Assembly: GCA_902806565.1 (NCBI GenBank)
Contig: CADCXA010000048.1
Location: 330,751-394,750, forward strand
Origin: Hypoxylon rubiginosum
Lineage: Eukaryota > Ascomycota > Sordariomycetes > Xylariales > Hypoxylaceae
Length of the DNA stretch: 64,000 bases
Direction: 5' to 3'
Of the stretch, positions 55,143 through 64,000 are shown one piece after another; within the stretch, counting starts at the first letter, position 1, and every line of letters starts with the position of its first letter. The notes below the pieces were generated by a model. It was not told the DNA's origin and made no database searches. It saw only the letters and a list, made by a program, of their open reading frames with translations. Position numbers and translations under genes: made by a program.

Positions 55143-56030
55143 CTACATTTCCCCAAAGTATATACGCCGCAGTTTTTCCATCCCCAATTCTTCCTCATAC
55201 GGATCCAAAAATCTGTGCACTTCCTTCTGCCAGAAAAGGTTCTGGGGATTTGCGTGCCATGCCATTGTATACTCCCAGTAATAAGGCAACCACCCAGTGG
55301 TTTCCCAGTCAATGATGCCTACTACCTCGTCGTCGCGGACAAGTATGTTGAAGCTGCTCAAATCGCCGTGCGTGAAAACTGGTGGTCGTAACAGACTCAT
55401 AGAACGCGATTATTTTTCGCATATCCGAGATAGCAGCAGGACCTGGTGAACCTGGTGAACTTGGTGAACTATGACTTTGTGCTTCAAGAGAATCAGCCGT
55501 CACATCGTTCCTAAGTGCTAGGTGGAAGTCGTAAACAGACGTGAAAGGTCCCCGCGACGACGTTTGGGGTAATCTACAATCGTAGATCGGACCACCCTCC
55601 ATATTGGAAATAGCAGTAGTCTCCGAAGGTATAGACCGGAGTTCCTTGACAATTTGCCTAAGCTGGTTGAAGATTGATGCCTTCGATGTGTCCGAAAGCG
55701 AACGCCATTTCTTTGCCATGGTTTCGCCACGAATCCTTTCCATGAGTACCTAGGTATATATGTTTTGCCGCGGTGTATGAAAGCATGGTGTACTTTAGGG
55801 ACGGGAATAGACGTGTGCTCTGCAATGAATCTAAGCGTGTGTGCCTCCGCGAGGGTCACACAGTCTCCAAATTTGATGCAGAAGTCGAGAAAGAATACCG
55901 CGCCGCTAGGGTGTGCAAAAGCTTTGCTGAGGTATCGCTGAGTTACCAGCTTAGTAACGAATAACGTAAACCATTGCAGCATCTGTGTTCTCCGATATGA
56001 TTTGAGGTGATGGTTTCCAGTCCTGGCCAT
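55143..56030 (-). pseudogene. Aminoglycoside phosphotransferase (APH)-family kinase gene, frame-shifted
   Basis: Three minus-strand frames line up in APH order. From the ATG at 56030: CIKFGDCVTLAEAHTLRFIA and IPVPKVHHAF. Then, shifted, MERIRGETMAKKWRSLSD (55743 onward) and GPFTSVYDFHLALRN. Then, shifted again, LLRPPVFTHGDLSSFNILV (catalytic loop HGDxxxxN) and VVGIIDWETTGWLPYYWEY (metal-binding Asp), ending at 55143. The catalytic residues are intact. The first frame break is exactly at a TACCTAGGTA palindrome (55747-55756): eight surplus bases there separate TYI from LMERI, the usual contiguous YI(V/L)MERI motif. The second break, near 55402, is a single base. Family members phosphorylate small molecules or are uncharacterised fungal kinases. 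Two frameshifts make it dead unless spliced unexpectedly. Confidence 0.82.
55747..55756. repeat. TACCTAGGTA palindrome at the APH frameshift
   Basis: Identical to the other copies. On the minus strand it is flanked TATA-CCTAGGTA-CTCATGG; the bases after it (CTCA) equal those after the copy at 47488. Confidence 0.95.
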
Positions 56031-56506
56031 GTTAATAGATATGTCGTACATATACCTAAGGCGCTTCTACACTTGACGTAGAAGCGGCGTCGCTTTTGCG
56101 ACAAGAGAGGATGTCGGGCGGGCGTGATGGTGAGGGTGATGGTGAGGGTGCAAGGTGAGGCTACAAGGCGCATGCTGCTTGCGGATCGTAATTCGTTGTG
56201 CATATGCAGGAGCGTTATGCATATGCAGGAGTCGCAGGCGAGTGCTGAATATTTCCCCGTAGGTAAGTAAGTGCCCGAGTGCCCGAGCTTTGAGAAAGGT
56301 CTTGTGGGATGGGCCGGATGGGTAAGAAAGGACTTCCCAAATAGCAAGGAGGGTGTGCACCTGTGGGGTTTCCCAATTAGGAAATTTTGCTTTAGCTATG
56401 AGAGCTCGTGGCGTTGTGGCAGGTATGGGCGGTACTTCTGGAATCCCTAGAATGTCATACAGAATCGCTACATTTCGAGGTACCACGTATGTCGCTTCGC
56501 AATGAA

Positions 56507-56716
56507 ACCATTCCAAAAGGTCGGGCGCTGGGCTCCTGGGCTCCTGTCTTTGCAGTGGAACCATTCCAAAAGGTCAGGTGTGAGGCTCTGCGTGAGGCTC
56601 TTACGTAAGGCTCGTATATTGCCAATGGCACCGTTCCAAATGGTCGGTCGCAGGGCTCTTGGATACAGGCCCCGGATATGGCTCCTGGATTCCTAATGGA
56701 TCCATTCCAAAAGGTC
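56507..56716. repeat. Four spaced copies of CCATTCCAAAAGGTC
   Basis: The 15-16 bp core (A/T)CC(A/G)TTCCAAA(A/T)GGTC occurs at 56507, 56560, 56630 and 56701. The spacers of 53-71 bp share GGCTC(C/T)TGG and GAGGCTC pieces. This is a diverged tandem repeat of about 65-70 bp with a conserved core. Confidence 0.75.
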
Positions 56717-57081
56717 TGGCCGAAGGGATGTCGGGAATGGCTCGGGCCGAGGACGTTGATATTACCAATTGGCAATGGGGCTATTCGTATAGAAATCAGT
56801 AGGGCAAAGCAGGTACGGAAATAGTGGTTGCATTTTGTCATGGGTGAATTGTGGCTAAGTTACACGGCGCGGGGTGCGGCTGATAAGTATGGCTTAGGGC
56901 AAGCCACACTAGCCCCACTCGTGACTCCGCGCATGTGCCGCAGCACAGACCTAATTCCCCACATCCGGGCCGTCAAAGGTGGACGCGCTGACGCGATGAT
57001 GGTGGGAACCTTTGGAGGCTTCAAGCTTTTCGCTAATTATTTGGGCACGGCAGAAAACAATCGTCCAAGCGCATCAACGCT

Positions 57082-57154
57082 GATACCTCCCAAGAGCCTC
57101 GACGTTGACACCTCCCAAGCCTCGATGTTGATACCTCCTGAGAGCCTCGACGTT
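57082..57154. repeat. 25 bp tandem repeat (three units)
   Basis: Units at 57082, 57107 (23 bp, one AGA shorter) and 57130 share ACCTCC...AGCCTCGAYGTTGA. In the plus frame they would encode a repeated P-x-SLDVD motif, but the frame has no other support. Confidence 0.8.
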
Positions 57155-58301
57155 GACGCATGCCAAGAATATTGACGCCGACTTTTGAAGCCATCGCTCG
57201 TCCTAGCCGGCCAAGAACTCGTATCCGAGCAGAAATTACTCTACACGTCTCTTAACACATACTCTACGCGTCAAAGACGTCGAATTCGACAACACGAGAG
57301 CCATTGTTCCGTCCTGTTTAAGCCAGGCTTCTCATTCAATGTACCAACGCATAAAATCGTAGGCATTGCCCCTGGTTTTGTATACGAGCTCCGCGAAACC
57401 TCTACGTAGCGACGGGCTCGAAGAAGACCGCCCTTACGCAAATACGCAAAAACTTCTTCACCTAGCTTCGCCATGCCAATTGAAATAGGCTACACCACTA
57501 CGTTGATCCGTACATCAATGGCAATTACTCTTGGCCTTTGCTCTCGGTTTCAATCGCTCGCATTAGGCCACTATCCCTCCGCTCAACAATTCCGCGGCCG
57601 GATTTCGACATTCTACCCCTAATGGCGTCCGTCTGCAATCGTCTGTACGTGCCTCGGCGATGCCCACCGTTGTGTCCACGTTCTTAGGAACTTTGTACCC
57701 TCCTAATCGCCCCGTCCTTCGTAAAGTTGGGGCTGTCCTCTGTTGGGAATTACTAGGCACATTGTCGGCTGTACAATCAGCGACCTAAGCAAGTCCTGAC
57801 CTCCTAATTGCTCTCCGTGTTGCCATTCTCCAGTCTTTGGAAGCAGTGTTAATCTGGATAGGGGGTCTGCAAAGTACCGAGGGCTTTGGTGCCGACGTAT
57901 ACTTTTAGGCCGGCAGCTCGTCATGCAAAGGTTTTCTGCGTCTTCTAGCCTGCATCGTGACAATGCCGGGATTGGATTGGCTGTTTTGGTGATCACCTTG
58001 CCAGCTTTTGCTGGCTTGTTCTCCGTAAACACGGGCTTCTCGTTGCCAACAGTAGCCCTGGCCTCCCAGCTACGAGACTTGGACTTAAGGTGGGGTATAT
58101 TATACATTGCTGCTATAGTCTGTACTGCTGTCCGTATTTCTCTGTGCCGATGACAACCCTTTGCTACTCCGGTATAGGGTTAGCTAGGCTCGAGTCATCT
58201 CCGACAAGACGCCTTCCGAGCAGCCCTGATACTCCTTTGGCTGATACTGTCGTATGGATAATACGTCTCGCCGTCTCGCGACTGATACTCATGCTACACC
58301 T

Positions 58302-58543
58302 TGTCAGGGCTTAGGTCTTGTTACACAAACCTTAGCCCTTACTATCCAGGAGGTATCGTGACCCCTGGAATAGCGATATCGGGTGTTTACACCACCAGGG
58401 ATATCGGAGGCGGAGCTCCCTGGCCTGATGGGCTTCTTTGTCCGTCGTTCCTGTATATACCAAGACGCTCGTAGCTGTTAGGTTTATAGCTCCTCGTGGA
58501 ACAACATCTTAGTTACCCATATCGCTTGGACGGTCTCGTGACA
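58302..58543 (+). mobile_element. Copia-type LTR, second copy (242 bp)
   Basis: The same TGTCAGG...CTCGTGACA element as 46015-46256, same length and orientation, with about a dozen differences that are mainly transitions. The flanking five bases differ (CACCT and GTTCT), so it is not a simple solo LTR. It is followed by GTTCTATCAAGC, close to the GTTATCAGAGC primer-binding start of fungal copia elements. I read it as the 5' LTR of a decayed element. Confidence 0.85.
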
Positions 58544-61500
58544 GTTCTATCAAGCTTCGAAATTGGACTTCAAGGAGCGACTCCGCCAACGCCGAAGCCG
58601 GAGTGGCAGCGAGGATCGGCTCTCATCAAGGAGATCTGAGCGCGGAAATTCGGTGGAGATGCACTCGAATGCACCGAGGACTGCAATTTCGCTGCTGGCC
58701 TCCGAAAAGCGACAGATGTCGAGTATGCCCACAGCCTAGGGCGAGCTTGAACACTCGCGACCCAGCAGATCTACATCCCTAATGCCATGTCAGAAGATTA
58801 GTGGTATCAATGGCAACGAGCCTTATGATAGTAACAACGAAGGCTTGCCGACGACCACGGGAGTTAAAGACTATACCCACATGCTCCGTTACTAACTTGA
58901 CGAGATCACCCGCGGCAACTCGCAGCGTCTAGTTGATGATCTATATCGGTGTTAGCTTAGCTAGATACCCGCCTAGGTAGGTTATATATCCGAGCGTGAT
59001 ATCTCTGCAACCCGTGAGGTGAGCGATCCTTGAGGGCTAGAAACTGGGGCTAGCCGCCTACTTTACAAGTAGGACATTGCACAGCCGTCGCAGGCAAAAC
59101 GTGGTCGCCTCAAGGTTCTGGTCTACGTTCTCTGCCTGCCTAAATTCAGCAGCGTATCCCAGGTGGTTGCGTGGTCGCGTATCTCGCGTTGCCAATCTCT
59201 GACGGTTCGAGCAATTCCAAGACGGCCGAGGAGGCCCAGAACAAGCCTAAGGAGAAAGTGAAGTAGGAAAAGCGAGGTTAGGGCTAAGGATTAGGAAAGC
59301 GTCAAATATCTATCTAGCTACCTAGCTAGGTACCTACATGGGCAGCTGCTGAGAAGAGGTTAAGGACGCCGAGGAAAGGATGACGCTATGAGAGGCGGAA
59401 TAGAAAGAGACTGTGAAGCCCGAGCCTAAGGTGAGCAAAGCTCCAAAGTCCTCTTAATATGAATTCTAACTCTGGAAAGAATACCTAGTACCTACCACAA
59501 ATGCCAACCATCGTCCTGCGTAGACGTTAGTTCCAGTTTTCAAGTCTCCAATATTCCACGCTGGTATTCGGGGCTCCTCTTCTAGAAGAAACTATTTACG
59601 TCCAGCTATTCACAAACATACAATATATCAACATACAATATATCTACGATACAACGACGCGTAACCAGGGCGCATATGACGCCAGAGTTTCGCCTGACAT
59701 CAGAAATCCGCTGCTGTTCATACTCGTACGCATTATTTCCCTCCGCTTCCCTAGCTAGCGTCGTCAGTCCAGTTAGCCGATCTATTTTGCTTCAGGAAAA
59801 CACCTTCCTCGTGCCCGTCTAATCTAACGTCTCAGAAACCACCCTACCCCCGCCCGGCGAGCCCTAAAGCGGGGCGAAGATGCCTGAGAGACTGGATGGT
59901 TAAGCAGCCCACGGCGGGATTCAAATGATCCTCTTCAAGATTACTGCTCTTGTCGGTAACGAGCAGAGTGTCACGAGGATAACCATGCGATAGGGAAGTA
60001 ACTATGTCCTTACGCGAAAAGCTACTAATCTAAGGGGCTACCAAGCTCCTGGTACATACAAGAGGCCGGAACACAGGGGCCTATCCCCTGCTACCCTTCT
60101 GTGTCAGTAGACGTCGGATACGCTAGCGGGACCTACTTGCTAGATCCGGGCAGACCCAAGCCCATGTCAATGACCCCCCGCTCTGCGACGGTCAAGGTAG
60201 GCAACGTGATACAAGGAAGACGAGTGGAATAGGTCACATAGCGAGCGGCCGCGGAACCTTGCGGGGAAGCGGATATGGATCTCGTTCAACAATGAGCTCG
60301 ACATCGTCTGCGAAAATCACACAAATCACCGTAACCCTGATATCCACCTACGCCACGACATGGTCGGATCCGCAAACGTCACGGTGTCGCTATCTATACG
60401 ACCGTCCATGATTATGAACAGGTACGGATTCCTGTGGATGTTTGGCAACTCATATATGTCGTTCCAACCCCTCAATGATAACTCCGTGTCCCCGGACGCT
60501 AAGGGCGGTTATAGGTGCTAAGGGGGTAAGGTCAGGTCTAGTGCGGGCAGGTAGGCAGGCGGCCGTCTTAGTCACGATAGATTCAAAAGCTTATCGCTAT
60601 TAGGCTCTATCAATGCTAGTTTCATTCTCGAAGGCCACCTAGCACTCTGATACCTTCCTCATATACTTCACTTGAGCTTAACACCTGGATCTAACGGCTC
60701 GTATCTGGACGGCCCTTGAGAATTATCTTGTGAATGGAGCCTTCAAGGTAGAGGTGGCGGAAACACGGATTATATGCCACCAATTTGATTAGTACCTATT
60801 TGTCCTTCTTGGCAATATCCTGTGCTATGTGGATGAGGTAACTGCCATTGGAAACTATAGCCATAGTGATAAGGTATTAGCTGGTAACTATATGGATGGT
60901 ACATCTGTTGCTATGCGGGGTGTCTATATGAAAATGTTGGAGGTGGATGTGTTGGGTGTACTTGCGGGCTGGACATCGGTAGGGTTGCGAGTTGTTCAGC
61001 GAGTCTTTCTCAACCTCCGCCTAGTCTTAGCACCGGACCGCGCCCCGGACAGTCCTTCCACTTTTCCGTAAACATCAGGACAGCGTCCCCGATCACCACT
61101 ACAACAAGGGCAGAGGGGAATTTGTTCACTAGCTTCTGGCCAACTATTGCAACCGTCTCCTGTTCATGCAGGAGCATAGTTGCTGGAACCAGGACGGACA
61201 GTCTTTAGTATGGCGTTAGCAGCGCCGACTGGGTATCTGACGATCGGGGGGTACGAGATAAGTCTCGGCATGCAGCGGCTGGAGCGTTTGGTTTGGCGGA
61301 ATGGATCTATCTGCCCGTAGGTTACTCATATGGTAGAGAAACCACTTATGTTGTCGAGCAAAGAGCTATGAACTAAACCGCTGCTAGGGGCTGAGAAGAA
61401 ACTGGCCTCTCCATTATTTGTTCCCGAGTGGCCTGCCACATATCCTATATCCTAAGAGGCCCCTACTATCCCTTTTCCCCGTAATGTGCTACTCACCTAC

Positions 61501-64000
61501 GAGTCTCGAGATACTCCGTCCAGAACCCATAGGATAGGGTGCGAGAGCTGTTGTTGGATTAGCTCGCGAGCGACAACCGTAATTCCGGTCTGCCTCTGAG
61601 GCGTGCCATTTGACTTCGACGTACCTAGTGAAATACAGTTCCTGCCGGATTATCGCCCGGCTGAATATTGGAAAGGAAATCAAGCTCGATGTGATGAACA
61701 AGGCGCGGCGCCGTAAGCTAAGAGAAGTTTGTCGGAAAGGATAACAGCGGTGGGATTGTCCCTCTAAGAATATGCAAGTATCAACATCGGCTAATGTTAC
61801 ATCGGCACTGGGAAACGCACGTATGATGTTCAACCCCTTTCGGATACAGGCCCGCTGCTGGCACCAAATCAATCAACCCGAACGGAAGACACTGAGCTCG
61901 TTTGCCTTGCCATTATTGAGCTTTAACATCAGCGCCAACCATCCCCGTGTGTCTTGTTACTGTCTCTCACCATCCGCAAAATTTGCTCCTATCCTCCCCG
62001 GCAAACTTGACTCTGCCTCCACAGATCTTAGCTGCTTCTATCCATACCCTACCTTAGGTAGTACCTACGTTGCCACTTAACTATCCTCGTATCGAGATTC
62101 GCCAGCGCAAGCAATTTTATATCCTGTGGACTGAGTAATTTCCCCAGCCAAGAAGTTCCACCGCCGGATAAGAACCAGCACCAATGTGGGCGCTTGGGTA
62201 TAAAGCAGCACAGTTTTATATGAGGACTGATCTGTATCATTTATCCAGGGTCCCAATCTTGCGCAGGTTCTCCAACCTATCATCGAATGCCTCTATGCGG
62301 TGACGTTCAAGTTCTCCTTTCGTGAGTAGGCTTACGAGTGGCGTAGCACGGGAAGATGGATGACCGGGCGATCATATATCTGATAAACTTAAACATAGCC
62401 ATCAGAGACGACTTGTCAGCGACCAGAAACAATGCCGCACCTGTCGGCTTCGTAGTCACGATGTTACTAATCAGCGTCACCAAACCCTGGACTTGTTGGT
62501 ACACAGCCACGGGCGAGGCCATCGGGTAATCTTGGCTAACGTCCCGATGATATCGTTCGGGGCGGTCCGCTGGCTTATTCTCAAGCAACCTATGAATTAT
62601 CCTCCATCTAATCAGGCCGTAAAGTATAAGACAGACGAGTTCTCGAAGGAGCCGGCAATCAACCAGTCTGTTTCAATATGCAGTTATACCTTGCCGTCAT
62701 GAGGGCCGCCGGAAGTGTACCGCTACATCAGGCGAGGCAATATTTATAAGGCCACATCGAATACGACTGGGGCGAAACGGCTCCAGAGCGGCAGGTGATA
62801 CAACTGACGCGGCTAAAGTAATATATTCATGCTTTGGACCAAGCCTTGCGAATCACATCTACTGGCCTAGGTGGCCAGTTGGGATTTCCTTTCCTAGCCA
62901 CGATGCTTTAACAGAGTTACAACTCCATTGCTTCAGTCTCCAACGGACCCGTGACGGCGAGTTTCTAGTTCCAGGCGCCGGTGGAGTTGAACAGCTCCAG
63001 CTAGCCCAGCTATATCGTCCTTGGCGCTCTGTTTGCTTTTGCCGGCCATGCCTAGGCTTCGCGAGTGTGTTACTCTCAGTGATATTGATTGATAATGCTT
63101 GGGTCTATGGCTTCGATTCAGGTCACGTATATTGGCACACGATTATCTGCGTAGAGGTGGTCGGATATATCGACAGGCTACCTGTTTAAAACCTCGCCCA
63201 GCGGCAGCTATCTGGCCTGTCTTCATCAACTATTCGTTTATGACAATGAGAGCACATATATAACGTAGATAGGTTGACGGTCACGGCGGACACGGCGGAA
63301 GCCTAATCTCAGTTAACTTGTTATCATCGGAGACAACAACAGATGGACACTGGGACGTCTTCGTAGGGCTACCTGTACTCAGCATGAGATCAGCAAGAGT
63401 GCATTGTAGCACCTCGACGTTCAGGCCTTTCTCGAAGGGGTCGTTACGAAAGAAGCTAACACCACGCCGGACTCGGACAGGCGGCGCTGTTAAGGGAGAT
63501 TGTTCCATCTTGGCGCCGACGGTTGTAGAAACCTGCGCAGTCTAAATGTTCGGCTGCACCCTAATGACTCAATATAAACAGTGGGAGAAGTCATAAAGGC
63601 CCGTAAGGATCTCCACTCTGTCTAGATAAAGGTTGTGACACGAAAAGAATGGGAACCTGCCACTTTATCGTGATCCAATAATCCGCATTGCGATATCGAA
63701 TGGTAGGTTAGAGGCTCGGTGACCAGTGCTCCTACGTATACACTTCAGGCACATTTACATTAAGTACCTCAGGACACAAGGGGAGATGGAGGAGGGGCAG
63801 AGACTGCACCATAATCAAGGTCGACAGTGTCAGGACAGTAGGGCTACGTACATGCTGGTCACCCTTAGTGATTAGATAAGGGTTACGGACTTATGAGCTT
63901 GGGACCTAGGCCTCTTGGTCGTGGGTAAAGGCATCTTTTGGAAATTTCAGGACGGGTCGACGGTAGTCAGCTCCACGTACACAGTCGGATGCAAGCCTAT
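58544..64000 (+). mobile_element. Decayed retroelement-derived region, no intact gene
   Basis: Behind the LTR there are only short interrupted frames up to the end of the window. One segment has a reverse-transcriptase signature (60793-60870). The rest, including frames at 61489-61872, 61772-62080 and 62307-62588, I cannot identify. Several elements may be mixed here, and the right boundary of the copia element is not visible. One 11 bp TACCTTAGGTA is at 62050. Confidence 0.5.
60793..60870 (+). pseudogene. Copia-type reverse transcriptase relic (YVDE box)
   Basis: After a TAG the frame reads YLFVLLGNILCYVDEVTAIGN, which matches the strand-turn-strand around the YVDD active site of Ty1/copia reverse transcriptases. 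The second catalytic Asp is replaced by Glu (60835-60837). The surrounding frame is broken. It lies about 2.3 kb downstream of the LTR at 58302, in the same orientation. Confidence 0.6.

Larger units (their letters stand above)
56031..58301. other. Gene-poor region with diverged tandem repeats
   Basis: No gene recognised. It holds a CCATTCCAAAAGGTC repeat series (56507-56716), a 25 bp tandem repeat (57082-57154) and GGTGATGGTGAGGGTGA-type runs (56125-56155). Frames are short and without motifs, consistent with decayed repeats. Confidence 0.45.

Noticed and set aside
56828..57175. Plus-strand frame of 115 codons with a repeated P-x-SLDVD motif
   Set aside because: The repetition is explained by the 25 bp DNA tandem repeat. 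No ATG context, domain or neighbouring exon supports a gene.

Overview
This window is nuclear DNA of a filamentous ascomycete (Pezizomycotina, probably Sordariomycetes; Xylariales is a guess). The genes have 44-130 bp GT-AG introns with CTAAC-like branch sites, the housekeeping proteins are fungal types, and there are two HET-domain genes, an F-box gene and broken retrotransposons. All exon structures were read by eye from frame, splice sites and family motifs.

The left half (about 0-35 kb) is a conserved, intact region: a DPB11/Rad4-type BRCT replication protein (470-3221), a DUF8035-like protein (4096-7049), a UTP8-like ribosome-biogenesis protein (10345-13193), an ELG1/ATAD5 PCNA unloader (13754-17197), a DHA2 drug:H+ antiporter (17614-19478), a SnoaL-like protein (21457-22298), a ten-cysteine secreted protein (23919-24422), a flavin monooxygenase (24896-27016), an alpha-arrestin with a PPxY motif (31017-33748) behind a 4 kb leader, and a small NIF3/CutA-like protein (34572-34972).

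The right half (about 35-64 kb) is an accessory, decaying region. Apparently intact genes are an Old Yellow Enzyme, a P450, an F-box protein and two small secreted proteins. Between them lie damaged genes: a HET gene carrying a 462 bp SINE-like insertion exactly at an exon end (possibly spliced away), a GH10 xylanase relic, a kinase-like gene split by a solo LTR with a perfect 5 bp target duplication, a membrane HET gene with a TGA in place of the expected Trp, a frame-shifted small Cys-rich gene and a frame-shifted APH-family gene. From 58.3 kb to the end is one copia-type LTR followed by wreckage with a YVDE relic of reverse transcriptase.

The most unusual observation is the 10 bp palindrome TACCTAGGTA. 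It occurs 8 times, plus 3 variants with one extra central A/T, where far less than one is expected. In two of the broken genes, taking out eight bases of this motif brings the family reading frame back. This suggests the motif arrives by insertion, for example as an excision footprint of a TA-targeting transposon or by an unknown process.
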